A stretch of DNA of 64,000 nucleotides, taken from Rhizobium lusitanum (GTDB lineage Bacteria > Pseudomonadota > Alphaproteobacteria > Rhizobiales > Rhizobiaceae). Positions 8,698 through 16,862 of this stretch are shown one piece after another. Position 1 is the stretch's first letter; each line of letters starts with the position of its first letter. The notes under the pieces were generated by a model. It saw only the letters and a list, made by a program, of their open reading frames with translations. It was not told the origin of the DNA and made no database searches. The stretch lies in NCBI RefSeq assembly GCF_014189535.1, contig NZ_CP050308.1, positions 186,001 to 250,000 of the forward strand, read 5' to 3'. A program made the translations under genes and the position numbers.

Positions 8698-9615
8698 TCA
8701 CTTCTCGGTGGAGATCAGGCCACGAACAAACCAGCGCTGCATCAGGGCGACCACGATGAGCGGTGGCAGCATGACGATCAGCGTGCCGGCCATGGCGATA
8801 TGCCACTCGGGAAGGCCGCCGCCAGCGTTCGGGATGAGCTGCTTAAGTTCGGCCACTGCGGTTGCGTGCGACGGATCGGTGGTGATCAGCAGCGGCCACA
8901 GATACTGGTTCCAGGCCCAGAGGAACATGATGGTGCCGAGTGCTGCCATATTGGTGCGCGACAGCGGCATCAGGATGTCGATGAAGAAGCGTAGCGATCC
9001 GGCGCCGTCCATGCGTGCGGCCTCGGTCAGCTCGTCCGGTATCGTCAAGAAGAACTGACGGTAGAGGAAAGTGCCGGTCGCCGTGGCAACCAGCGGCAGG
9101 ATCAAGCCGGGATAGGAATTGAGCAGTCCCAGGTTCAGCGAGATCTGAATGCCCGTAACCTTCTCGATGAGCCAGCTGATGCCGGTGACGTCGAGGATCG
9201 CCTGGTATGGCGACAGCGCATTGGAGACGACCGCATAGGTCGGCACTGCACGTACTTCCAGCGGCAGCATCAGCGTCACAAAGACCAGCCAGAAGATGAC
9301 ATTACGGCCGGGAAAACGGAAATAGACCAGCGAAAAGGCGGTGAGTGCCGAAAGGATCACCTTGCCCGCCGCCACGCCGCTCGCGAAGATCAGGCTGTTC
9401 AGCAGCTTCGGGCCGAGATCGGCTGTGGTCCAGGCCGTCTTCATGTTGGCCCAGAAATCGGTACCGGGGATCAACGAAATCGGCACCTGATTGACGTCGA
9501 CCATATTGTGGGAAGCGGCGATCGCCACGATGACAATCGGCGCCGCTGCCACGACGAAGCCGAGGAAGAGGATCACATGGGTGAGGAAATTCAGGATTGG
9601 GGTGCGCTCGACCAT
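8698..9615 (-). CDS. ugpE: sn-Glycerol-3-phosphate ABC transporter permease UgpE
   Basis: Inner-membrane permease of 305 residues with six predicted membrane helices. The first is LTHVILFLGFVVAAAPIVIV near residues 11-30. The cytoplasmic EAA loop is visible as EAARMDGAGSLRFFIDILMPL near residue 200, the coupling site for UgpC. It ends with the typical FVRGLISTEK tail. It follows ugpA by 7 bases. With UgpA it forms the channel for glycerol-3-phosphate and glycerophosphodiesters, which supply phosphate when the ion is scarce. Confidence 0.9.
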   Translation of the reverse strand: MVERTPILNFLTHVILFLGFVVAAAPIVIVAIAASHNMVDVNQVPISLIPGTDFWANMKTAWTTADLGPKLLNSLIFASGVAAGKVILSALTAFSLVYFRFPGRNVIFWLVFVTLMLPLEVRAVPTYAVVSNALSPYQAILDVTGISWLIEKVTGIQISLNLGLLNSYPGLILPLVATATGTFLYRQFFLTIPDELTEAARMDGAGSLRFFIDILMPLSRTNMAALGTIMFLWAWNQYLWPLLITTDPSHATAVAELKQLIPNAGGGLPEWHIAMAGTLIVMLPPLIVVALMQRWFVRGLISTEK

Positions 9616-9622
9616 GTCAGCC

Positions 9623-10546
9623 TCAACGATAATGAACGCGCCGCTCGATGAAGCGGAACTGGAAAATGGTGAGCACGATGATCAGCAGCATCAGAACGAT
9701 GCTCTGCGCCGCCGCGCCGGAATAATCGAGGCCTTTGAAGCCGTCGGAAATGATCTTGTAGACCATGAGGTTGGTCGAGTTGTGCGGCCCGCCGCTCGTC
9801 ATGATATCGACGATGCCGTAGGAATCCTGGAAGCTCTCGGTGATGTTGATCACCAGCAGGAAAAAGATCGTCGGTGTGATTAGCGGGAACTGGATATCCC
9901 AGAAGCGCCGGAGAACGCTGGAGCCGTCCATCGCCGCCGCTTCGATTAGCGAGCGTGGAATGGCCTGGAAGGCGGCAAGGAAGAAGATGAAGCTGTAGCC
10001 GATATACTTCCACGAGTAGGCGGCGATAATGCAGGCCATCGCGTCTGCGCCGTTGAGGCCCGGATCCCAGATCCCTGGCCACCATTGGTTGACCACGGAG
10101 ATAAGGCCGGCTTCCGGTGCCAGGATGAAGCGGAAGGCCATCGCCGATGCGGGAGCTGCGATGCCGTAGGGCCAGATGAGCACGACGCTGTAGAATTTAG
10201 ACCCTCGGAGCTGCCGGTCGGTCAGCGCTGCAAGTACCAACGCGGCGCCCATGGCGATGCCGGTGCTGATGGCAGCGAAAGTGATGCTGATCGTGACCGA
10301 GTTCCAGTAATCGGCACTGGCGAGAATCGATCTGAAATTGTCGAGCCCGACCCAGATATTGCCGCCGCCCCAGGGCTGCTGCAGCGTCAGCGACCAGTAG
10401 ATCGCCTGGCCGGCTGGCCAATAGAAAAAGGTGAAGATGAGGAGGAGCTGCGGCACTGCGAACAGGATGCCGACACTCCATTTGCTGAAAGTCGTACGCT
10501 TTTCCATTGCTTCTTCCGGCTTTGGTCTGATGCCATTCTCGGTCAT
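9623..10546 (-). CDS. ugpA: sn-Glycerol-3-phosphate ABC transporter permease UgpA
   Basis: Inner-membrane permease of up to 307 residues, with six helices and the EAA motif in the stretch EAAAMDGSSVLRRFWDIQFP (around residue 212). It pairs with UgpE. The ATG at 10507 (MEKRTTFSKW) fits family starts slightly better than the 10546 start given here; both are in frame. It follows ugpB after a 54-base gap that contains a strong stem-loop. Confidence 0.9.
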   Translation of the reverse strand: MTENGIRPKPEEAMEKRTTFSKWSVGILFAVPQLLLIFTFFYWPAGQAIYWSLTLQQPWGGGNIWVGLDNFRSILASADYWNSVTISITFAAISTGIAMGAALVLAALTDRQLRGSKFYSVVLIWPYGIAAPASAMAFRFILAPEAGLISVVNQWWPGIWDPGLNGADAMACIIAAYSWKYIGYSFIFFLAAFQAIPRSLIEAAAMDGSSVLRRFWDIQFPLITPTIFFLLVINITESFQDSYGIVDIMTSGGPHNSTNLMVYKIISDGFKGLDYSGAAAQSIVLMLLIIVLTIFQFRFIERRVHYR

Positions 10547-10552
10547 GACAAA

Positions 10553-10579
10553 CGTCCGCCGGGGAAATCCCGGCGGACG
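10553..10579 (-). promoter_or_regulatory. Intercistronic stem-loop between ugpB and ugpA
   Basis: CGTCCGCCGGG at 10553-10563 pairs perfectly with CCCGGCGGACG at 10569-10579 (11 bp, 5-base loop), and only a short T-stretch follows on the minus strand. Strong hairpins after binding-protein genes commonly protect the upstream mRNA or attenuate read-through, so that the soluble protein outnumbers the permeases. That role is inferred here. Confidence 0.6.
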
Positions 10580-10600
10580 CTGTCTGTCGTGGCTTGTAGC

Positions 10601-11953
10601 TTACGGGAGCTGCTTGCCCTTGTAGGTGGCTTCGAAGCGCTCGAGGACGGCGTCGCTATTCTTGACCAGATTGTCGATGCCTTCCTGCACGCCGACCTTG
10701 TTGGCGAAGATAGCCTGCATCTGGTTGCCGAACTCAGCGCGGATCTGCGTGAAGTTGCCGAGACGGATGCCGCGGGTGATCGGGGTCGGTTCGGAAGCGG
10801 TCAGGCTGGCGATGGCGACTTCGCGGCCCTTGTAGGGAGCCTTGTCGTAGAAGCCGGAGGACTTCATAAAATTGAAGCCGGAATTCGTGACAGGGATATA
10901 GCCGGTGTTGCTCGACCAGAAGAGAGCGGTCTTGGGGTCGTGGACGAAGTTCAGGAACGCAGCGGCGCCCTTGTATTCATCAGCGGACTTGCCGGAGAGA
11001 ACCCAGAGCGAAGCGCCGCCGACGAGCGAGTTCTTGCGCTCGGTGCCGGCGTAGACCGGAAGTTCGGCAACATCCCAGCTCATGCCGGCCTTCTGCGTCT
11101 TGCCGACCGTGCCGTGATCGCCGACCGACGTCATGATCATCTGGCAATCGCCCGATGCAAAGGCCTGAACCATGTCCTGACCGAGATCCTTCGACTTGAT
11201 CTTGATGAGGCCCTGATCGTACCAGCTCTTGAGGTCGGTGACGTATTTGACGAACGAGGTCTTGTTGACCGTCAGACGAGCATCGAGGCCGTCATAGCCG
11301 TTGTTCTTGGTGGCGATCGGCTGATTGTGGAGCGCCGAAAACTGCTCCATCAGCTGCCAGCTTTCGTTGCCGGAGATATTGATGGCCATCGGGCAATCGT
11401 AGCCAGCGCCCTTGAGCGCCTTCATGTCGGCGGCGGCGTCTTCCCAGGTCTTCGGAGCTTCCGTCTTGCCGATCTTGGCGAAGGCGTCCTTGTTCCAGTA
11501 GAGCAGGGCGGTCGAGGAGTTGAACGGGAAGGAGAGCAGTTCGCCCTTCGACGTTGCGTAGTAGCGTGCAATGCCGGGGAAGTAATCGTTCCAGTCGATC
11601 TTATAGCCGTTCTCGGACATCAGCTTGCCGGCGGGATAATAGGCGCCGGAGAGCATCATGGTCGCGGTGCCGGCGTCGTAAACCTGAACGACTGTCGGCT
11701 GCTTGCCAGCGCGAAAGGCGGCAATGGTGTTCTGCAGAGTGGCGTCGTAGCTGCCCTGGCTGACGCAGGAGACTTCATAGTCCTTCTGCGATTCGTTGAA
11801 GTTCTTGCACATCGTCTGAACGACGCGCTCCAGATCGCCCGACAGGCCGAACCAGAAATCGAACTTGGTCGGAGCGGCAGCAGCAGGCAGAGCCAGCGCT
11901 AAGCTCATGGCGCCGGCAGCGGCAGCCGAAATGCAGTTTTTAAGTGTCGACAT
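10601..11953 (-). CDS. ugpB: sn-Glycerol-3-phosphate-binding periplasmic protein UgpB
   Basis: Solute-binding protein of 450 residues. It has a Sec signal peptide (about 1-27, cut after LPAAAA) and a mature domain beginning with the FWFGLSGDLERVVQ segment, which resembles the UgpB pattern (FWHSMxGxL). The FPFNSSTALLYWNKDAF motif is typical of extracellular solute-binding family 1. It is the first gene of the minus-strand ugpBAE operon. A weak Pho-box-like site lies about 70 bases upstream. The match to the UgpB family is strong over its whole length. Confidence 0.92.
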   Translation of the reverse strand: MSTLKNCISAAAAGAMSLALALPAAAAPTKFDFWFGLSGDLERVVQTMCKNFNESQKDYEVSCVSQGSYDATLQNTIAAFRAGKQPTVVQVYDAGTATMMLSGAYYPAGKLMSENGYKIDWNDYFPGIARYYATSKGELLSFPFNSSTALLYWNKDAFAKIGKTEAPKTWEDAAADMKALKGAGYDCPMAINISGNESWQLMEQFSALHNQPIATKNNGYDGLDARLTVNKTSFVKYVTDLKSWYDQGLIKIKSKDLGQDMVQAFASGDCQMIMTSVGDHGTVGKTQKAGMSWDVAELPVYAGTERKNSLVGGASLWVLSGKSADEYKGAAAFLNFVHDPKTALFWSSNTGYIPVTNSGFNFMKSSGFYDKAPYKGREVAIASLTASEPTPITRGIRLGNFTQIRAEFGNQMQAIFANKVGVQEGIDNLVKNSDAVLERFEATYKGKQLP

Positions 11954-12019
11954 AATCCCTATTTCCCTCTTGAAAGCTCGGAACCGATGGTCTTGGGCAA
12001 GCCCGCGGTAGCGGCGTTA

Positions 12020-12038
12020 TAGACATGCTGTGTGACAG
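12020..12038 (-). promoter_or_regulatory. Weak Pho-box-like site upstream of ugpB
   Basis: On the minus strand CTGTCAC is followed at about one DNA turn by ATGTCTA. The first half fits the PhoB heptamer CTGTCAT at 6 of 7 positions, the second at only 4, and the spacing is one base long. It is plausible because ugpBAE belong to the Pho regulon in related rhizobia. Confidence 0.35.
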
Positions 12039-12238
12039 TTTGTTGTGGATACGAATCTCCCGCTCGGAGGCGGTTTTTCGTCCCTACAAGCGCTTTTAAA
12101 GACCTGTTGCGGATGAATTGAACCGACGGCACAGTTGGCACGGCAAGCGTAACTTGATGTTTGTCTAATATTGGTGATCTCGGGAGGGACGGACATGCGT
12201 CGCCGATCCCGTGTCTTGTCGGGATGGAGCGCTATATA

Positions 12239-12355
12239 ATGAAGGAGTTGTTCCTGATCATGGCTATACTTGCCCTGATCGCGCTCCATCCGCTGACATT
12301 GATGATCGGGGAAATGTCCATGGTGCAGGCGGCTTTCCCCGGTAGTGCGGGCTGA
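12239..12355 (+). CDS. Possible small membrane protein (38 residues)
   Basis: An ATG at 12239 has GGAG nine bases upstream and opens a 38-codon frame. Its N-terminal 22 residues are strongly hydrophobic (KELFLIMAILALIALHPLTL), which would make a single membrane helix. I recognise no family. It could equally be a chance ORF in the ugpB upstream region; conservation in other rhizobia would decide. Confidence 0.25.
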   Translation: MKELFLIMAILALIALHPLTLMIGEMSMVQAAFPGSAG

Positions 12356-12440
12356 GCGATGGGCGCGTCTTGCCGTTCACACTTGTCATGATGCAAGATC
12401 GTCTCTTCACGACAACCAAAGCATTGGAGGAGGCCAGTCA

Positions 12441-12998
12441 ATGGCGCAGAGCGAACGGCAGAAGATGGCGGCGGGCGAATGGTATTGCTGCCTCGACCCC
12501 GAGCTGGACGCCCTGCGTGTGGCGGCTCGCAATGCCGTGCATCAGCACAACACGATGCCGCCCCTACAGCGCGGCAATTTCGGCCCGGCGCTGTCGACGC
12601 TTTTTGCAGGCGCCGGCGAGGGCTTGTTTATCGAGGCGCCGTTTCACTGCTCCTACGGTATCAACATCTGGTTTGGTCCCAGGGTCTATCTGAATGCCGG
12701 CTGCACCATTCTCGACAGCGCTTCGGTGCGCATCGGCGAAGGCAGCATGCTGGGGCCGGGCGTCCAGATCTATTGCCCGGAACATCACAGGGATCCGGCG
12801 CTGCGATGCGCCGGGCAGGAAATCGCGCGGCCGGTCGAGATCGGCAAGGCTGTCTGGATCGGCGGTGGCGCCATTATTCTCGGCGGCGTGACGATCGGTG
12901 ACGGCGCAATTGTCGGAGCCGGCGCGGTGGTCACGAAAAGCGTGCAGGCGGGCGCGACCGTGGTCGGCAACCCGGCCAGAGCTATGTCCTCAAAGTAA
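12441..12998 (+). CDS. Maltose O-acetyltransferase / NodL-type hexapeptide acetyltransferase
   Basis: A left-handed beta-helix acetyltransferase of 185 residues. The N-terminal Mac domain (KMAAGEWYCCLDPELDALR) is followed by hexapeptide repeats, including IGEGSMLGPGVQIY and IGGGAIILGGVTIGDGAIVGAG. It would move acetyl from acetyl-CoA to a sugar. NodL of rhizobia (Nod factor O-acetylation) and Maa of E. coli share this form and cannot be separated by eye; no nod genes are near, so a general sugar acetyltransferase is the safer reading. I chose the ATG at 12441 because GGAGGAGG at 12426-12433 precedes it. Confidence 0.82.
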   Translation: MAQSERQKMAAGEWYCCLDPELDALRVAARNAVHQHNTMPPLQRGNFGPALSTLFAGAGEGLFIEAPFHCSYGINIWFGPRVYLNAGCTILDSASVRIGEGSMLGPGVQIYCPEHHRDPALRCAGQEIARPVEIGKAVWIGGGAIILGGVTIGDGAIVGAGAVVTKSVQAGATVVGNPARAMSSK

Positions 12999-13009
12999 AG
13001 GAGCGGGAA

Positions 13010-13324
13010 TCAGTTCGCCGGACGGCGCCGTCTTGTCCACCACACGGCAAAGCGACGGCGCCAGCGCCGCACGACCGGCAGGTCATGCGACAGCACGACG
13101 AAACCGAGCGGCAGCATCCAGAAGCCGAGGATGGGCAGGAAGCCGAGAAGGCCGCCGAAAATCAACGCGATGCCGAGACCAATGCGAGCAAGCCGGGATC
13201 TGGGGAGCGGAATGCGGATGGAGCCTATGACAAGCTCGCCTGTGCCGGGGTCTATGCCGAAACGGCGGGCCTTTTTGCCCTCATTACGACCGCTATTTTC
13301 TGTGGTTCTGCTTTGGTCAGTCAT
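13010..13324 (-). CDS. Small PGPGW-type transmembrane protein
   Basis: A 104-residue protein with a hydrophilic N-terminus and a hydrophobic central stretch (about 48-80: LARIGLGIALIFGGLLGFLPILGFWMLPLGF) that could form one or two membrane helices. It ends in a very basic tail (RRWRRRFAVWWTRRRR). This resembles the PGPGW putative transmembrane family. Function is unknown. I chose the ATG at 13324 (MTDQSRTTEN); the longer frame to 13393 adds an unrelated hydrophobic leader. It is convergent with the acetyltransferase gene. Confidence 0.65.
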   Translation of the reverse strand: MTDQSRTTENSGRNEGKKARRFGIDPGTGELVIGSIRIPLPRSRLARIGLGIALIFGGLLGFLPILGFWMLPLGFVVLSHDLPVVRRWRRRFAVWWTRRRRPAN

Positions 13325-13441
13325 CCACAAGAGATGGTAGATGACGAAAATAATACAAGAGAAATCGCTTTTTTCGAAAAAATCGCTTGGCAAATCGGGA
13401 AAGCATTTGTATTAGCCCACTCACACCGCGCCAAGCGGTAT

Positions 13442-13516
13442 TCCCTGGTAGCTCAGCGGTAGAGCATTCGACTGTTAATCGACAGGTCGCCGGTTCGAAT
13501 CCGGCCCGGGGAGCCA
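13442..13516 (+). tRNA. tRNA-Asn (GTT)
   Basis: The acceptor arms TCCCTGG (13442-13448) and CCGGGGA (13506-13512) pair with one G-T. The D-arm GCTCAGCGGTAGAGC, the T-loop GTTCGAATC and an encoded CCA are all present. The anticodon GTT is at 13474-13476. Confidence 0.96.
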
Positions 13517-13525
13517 TTTTTAGAC

Positions 13526-13570
13526 ATAAGTGCCTGTTATCTTGATATTTTTTCGGTAGCAGGCACTTAT
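13526..13570 (+). terminator. Terminator-like hairpin after tRNA-Asn
   Basis: ATAAGTGCCTG at 13526-13536 pairs perfectly with CAGGCACTTAT at 13560-13570, and the stem extends further with a T-G pair. A pyrimidine-rich tract follows. It starts 9 bases after the tRNA. Confidence 0.55.
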
Positions 13571-13795
13571 TTCTTCTCTTTCTCTCCCCCTTTTTAGTCT
13601 TTGGATAATTGATGTTCGGCCAGATCGGTGGGCGCTTTCGCCAGCTCTGGCAAGGCCCTCGATACCGAATGGATTGAGACAACCATTTTCGACTTTAAGG
13701 CGTCCGGTGGCGGTCCATCGCCCCGCGATAACAGAGGAAGCCGGTGGTTTCGTCCCCAGTAGCCAACGAACTGCCAACGGTGTAAAGCTCGCGGC

Positions 13796-14044
13796 ATGGC
13801 CCTAGACCCACTCAAAGCCCTTTCAGACTATGGTGAAGCGAAATGCACCGTGCAGTTCTGGATTGCTGACGCTCCCGCAGTTGAATTCAATTCCCTCAAA
13901 GCCGCCGTCCGCTATGCAAAAGATCAAGGCGGGCGATGGCAAGAGATCGAAATCACCGTGCATCTGCCCAGGGAAGATATCGTTTACGCGACCGAGAAGG
14001 TGCACCGATTAATCGATGCATTGCGGGATCGCCGCCGGAAGTAG
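13796..14044 (+). CDS. Hypothetical protein (82 residues)
   Basis: Soluble 82-residue protein with balanced composition and a basic C-terminus (RDRRRK). I recognise no family. The pattern of alternating strand and helix (TVQFWIADAPAVEF, then SLKAAVRYAKDQ) reads like a real small globular protein rather than a chance frame. The ribosome site is weak. It stands alone downstream of tRNA-Asn. Confidence 0.5.
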   Translation: MALDPLKALSDYGEAKCTVQFWIADAPAVEFNSLKAAVRYAKDQGGRWQEIEITVHLPREDIVYATEKVHRLIDALRDRRRK

Positions 14045-14269
14045 ATTTCCATATTTCAGAGATCTCCAGATGGAGGTCACATGGGAGCTGAGAAAGCCGC
14101 CGGCCTTCCCGCCGACGGCCGCGATCTCTATCATTCCGGTACGTTTGACTTCACGGCATGATCGCTCTCGAAAACGTGAGGATACATTCATGTAACGTTA
14201 AGGTGAATCGGCGCATCAAAGGCGGGCGCAATCGCGCAGCATAGTCCCCCAATGCTTTAGAGGTTCGAC

Positions 14270-14440
14270 ATGAAAAACCTGATTCTCGCTTCCGCCGTTG
14301 CCTTGGCATCGTTCGTCGCCGTCAGCACGCCTTCGCAGGCTGCTCCGTTCCATCGTCATCATCACGATTGCTTCGTGAAGACGGTCAAGCACAAGGTTCA
14401 CGGCCACTGGGTCATTCGCAAGGAACGCGTCTGCCGTTAA
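14270..14440 (+). CDS. Small secreted His/Lys-rich protein (56 residues)
   Basis: ATG at 14270, TAA at 14438-14440. The first 24 residues form a clear Sec signal peptide (MKNLILASAVALASFVAVST, cut after SQA). The mature part is about 32 residues with a run of HRHHHD, two Cys and many basic residues. It resembles small secreted proteins of rhizobia that carry a CxxxKxxxxD/H...VCR pattern. A near-perfect terminator follows at 14489-14523, which supports a real transcript. Function is unknown; metal binding by the His cluster is a guess. Confidence 0.65.
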   Translation: MKNLILASAVALASFVAVSTPSQAAPFHRHHHDCFVKTVKHKVHGHWVIRKERVCR

Positions 14441-14488
14441 TTCGGCGTCAGTGTTTACGCCGGTGGCGCTTACCGGCGACAAATTAAA

Positions 14489-14523
14489 CCGGCCGCTGTC
14501 GAATTCTTATCGACAGCGGCCGG
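14489..14523 (+). terminator. Strong hairpin after the small secreted gene
   Basis: CCGGCCGCTGTCGA at 14489-14502 is perfectly complementary to 14510-14523 with a 7-base loop, followed by a weakly T-rich AATGTTTTAT. It lies 48 bases after the stop of the 56-residue gene. Confidence 0.65.
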
Positions 14524-14628
14524 AATGTTTTATGGGGTACGTAAGAAGGCCGGATTGGCGATCGTCGTCTTATCGATCAATCGCTAACGAAATTCATCGC
14601 ACTCGCCATCCTGATCACGCATCCTAGA

Positions 14629-14976
14629 TCATGGGCGGATTTCAAAGATGACACCGCCGCGGCGCGGACGGTAGTCGCGCCGGTCATCATAGCGCCGGTC
14701 GTCACCCCAATTGCGGCGACGGTCCGAACGGCGATCCCAGCGGCGGTCACGACTCTCGCGCCAATGGCGGCGATCATGGTGGCGCTCGCGCCAATCCCGC
14801 CGTCCATTATCGAAATCCTGGTTACGCCGAGATCCGCGTTCCTGAACCAGAACGATATCGGAAGCGCTGGTCGAGGGCGAGTTAGTGACCGGCATCGCTC
14901 TTGCCGGAACCACGGCGGCCAGCATTGTTCCCATGACCAGCGAAGCGGCCAGGGCAATCGAAGCAAATTTTTTCAA
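14629..14976 (-). CDS. Secreted Arg/Asp-rich protein with TTG start
   Basis: I place the start at the TTG at 14976 because AAAGGAG stands at the right distance before it (9 bases after GGAG) and the product then begins MKKFASIALAASLVMG, a proper signal peptide ending in VPARA. The usual ATG rule would add 15 unlikely residues. The 115-residue product has a mature part dominated by RR/DR/WR repeats from about residue 47 to 108 and ends in GGVIFEIRP. No family is recognised; the cationic low-complexity region suggests binding to envelope polymers or nucleic acid, which is inference. Confidence 0.65.
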   Translation of the reverse strand: MKKFASIALAASLVMGTMLAAVVPARAMPVTNSPSTSASDIVLVQERGSRRNQDFDNGRRDWRERHHDRRHWRESRDRRWDRRSDRRRNWGDDRRYDDRRDYRPRRGGVIFEIRP

Positions 14977-15167
14977 AGCACCGACTCCTTTGTTTGAACC
15001 ATATCCCTTTTCAGTGAGCAAACGCCGCGAGCGCGGTAATGTTCCACTTTGAGGTTAATATGGTTCCCATGGCAACACGCAATACGATTGTGATGCCCGG
15101 ATTTGCGGGAGCAGGGAAGGGGGCGAGCCGTTGCGGGCGGCAGGTGGCCGGGATCAGGCATGAAAAA

Positions 15168-15194
15168 GGGGCCTGGCAGGGAAAGCCAGGCCCC
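15168..15194 (-). terminator. Rho-independent terminator after the porin gene
   Basis: On the minus strand GGGGCCTGGC pairs with GCCAGGCCCC across a 7-base loop (15168-15177 with 15185-15194) and TTTTT follows. It lies about 35 bases downstream of the porin stop. Confidence 0.85.
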
Positions 15195-15228
15195 TCTCTT
15201 CTCTGATCGGAGGTCAAGTCAGATCAGG

Positions 15229-16335
15229 TCAGAAGTTGCGTTCGAAGCGGAGAATACCAGCGACGGTATCGTCCTTGACGTAGTCGTAGTGAACGTAGGT
15301 CAGTTCCGGCTCGACGAGCAGGTCCTTGACCGGGTTGAACTTCAGGTTCGTCGTTGCTTCGAAGATCTTCGAGTCGGTATAGGCGAGCTGCAAGTTCCAC
15401 TTCAGCTTGTCGTTGACCGGTACGCCAACGCCGCCCCAGACGGCCCAGTCACCCCAGCCGCATTTGGAGGCATTGACGGTGCCGCTTGACGTGGTGCAGG
15501 CGGAGACATCCTGGTTGGTGCCGGCATACTTGTTCAGCTTGTCGCCGTCCGTGTTGTAGCCGCCCATCAAGAAGGCCGTAAAGCCGCCGAAGTCGGCATC
15601 GACGCGAGCTTTGACGGCACCTTCTTCGACGATGGAGTCATAACCACCGACGACCTTGAAGGACCATGCGCCAGCCTTGTAGCCCGCACCGGCGACAACG
15701 TCAGGAGCGTAGTGATTCGTCTTGTCGTCCGTCCACCAGCTTGAGCCATAGGAGGAAGAATCCGTGCCGCTGGAATTGCTGTCTTCCAGAGAGATCACAG
15801 CCGTGAAGCCGTTGCCGGCGTCGTAGTTGTAGGTCAACTGGTTGAGTTCATACGGGCCGTCATAGACCACGTCGTCGTTGATGACGTCGCCGGCGTAACC
15901 GATGTAGAGGTTATAGGCCGAGTCTTTCTTACCGACGGTGAAGCCACCGAGGCTGATATACGACCACAGCAGGTTCGTGCTCGTCGAGCCGCCGTCGTTC
16001 CAGTCCCAGCGAACGATGGTTTCGGTCTTCAGCGGGCCGTACTCGGTGTCGGTCGCGGTATCGACATTCAACTCCGCACGGGTGTGCCAGAGCGTGCCTT
16101 GCTTGCTGTCACGGTTATAAGCATTGTACCATTCACCTTCGGTACGAAGCTTGCCGCCGACTTTGAGGCAGGTTTCGGTGCCCGGGATGAAGAAATAGCC
16201 GGCGCCATAGGCGTCGCAAATGCGAACGTATTCGAGGGGCTCCGGCTCGGCGGCGACGATAGCGTCCGCCGCGTGAGCGCCGGTTGCTGCTGCGAGCGCA
16301 GCAGCGGAGCCAAGAAGAAGGCTCTTGATGTTCAT
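15229..16335 (-). CDS. Outer-membrane porin, Porin_2 family (RopA/Omp2b type)
   Basis: General diffusion porin of 368 residues. The signal peptide (about 1-22, MNIKSLLLGSAAALAAATGA, then HAADAI) leads to a mature N-terminus with EYVRICDAYGAGYFFIPGTETCLKVGG, the hallmark of rhizobial and Brucella porins, with two conserved Cys. The C-terminus ends in Phe (GILRFERNF), as needed for BAM assembly. I chose the ATG at 16335; the longer frame adds 15 residues before the signal. Such porins are highly expressed in rhizobia. The gene is alone with its own terminator. Confidence 0.93.
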   Translation of the reverse strand: MNIKSLLLGSAAALAAATGAHAADAIVAAEPEPLEYVRICDAYGAGYFFIPGTETCLKVGGKLRTEGEWYNAYNRDSKQGTLWHTRAELNVDTATDTEYGPLKTETIVRWDWNDGGSTSTNLLWSYISLGGFTVGKKDSAYNLYIGYAGDVINDDVVYDGPYELNQLTYNYDAGNGFTAVISLEDSNSSGTDSSSYGSSWWTDDKTNHYAPDVVAGAGYKAGAWSFKVVGGYDSIVEEGAVKARVDADFGGFTAFLMGGYNTDGDKLNKYAGTNQDVSACTTSSGTVNASKCGWGDWAVWGGVGVPVNDKLKWNLQLAYTDSKIFEATTNLKFNPVKDLLVEPELTYVHYDYVKDDTVAGILRFERNF

Positions 16336-16862
16336 AGTAACTCCAATCTTTTCCTGATTGGGCATGAGATATTGCGCCAAAAAGTGGCGTGCCCAATCCC
16401 CATCCCGTTCATGTTCCCTATCAGTAGGTGCGAAGTAGTAAGCTTCACGAACTATTTGGTGAACCCGCTTCGCTGGTTTTGCAAGTTACTAAGATTGGCG
16501 AACTATATGTACGCTACTCGAAAAAAATCTTTGTTGCAAAAATGACGCAGATCACCGGATCGCCTTGTTTTGCAGGCATTCCGGTGGTTGCGGGCAGGGC
16601 ATCTCTGTAACCTGGGGAAGGGTGCGGGAAGGGGACGCCGATGGAATCAGCAGTCTCGTGCGCTCAGCGTTATGGGTGTAGATCTTGGATGTCTTCGTAT
16701 CTGAACATCATCTGAATCATGCCGTGTGTTGCTTCGGTGTGGGCGATATCCACTGCGAGAGCCCACGGGATAGACCCTGAGACCCCCCCCGGCGCGCACC
16801 TAAAGCGCTCCGAGGGGACGCTTCAAATGGAAGCCGCATGAGGTTGATGGCGGAGACGGTCG
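16336..16862. other. Gene-free region upstream of the porin
   Basis: This 527-base stretch between the porin start and the 87-residue hypothetical gene has no coding frame I can support. It should contain the porin promoter. A run of eight C at 16783-16790 lies next to a GC-rich patch. No repeat or RNA gene is recognised. Confidence 0.5.

Larger units (their letters stand above)
11954..12440. other. Divergent intergenic region ugpB / acetyltransferase
   Basis: This 487-base stretch holds a Pho-box-like site near ugpB (12020-12038) and one doubtful small ORF (12239-12355). Nothing else is recognisable. Confidence 0.5.

Noticed and set aside
10085..11902. 605-codon plus-strand open frame
   Set aside because: Antisense to ugpA and ugpB; product has no recognisable domain and a composition expected from the opposite strand.
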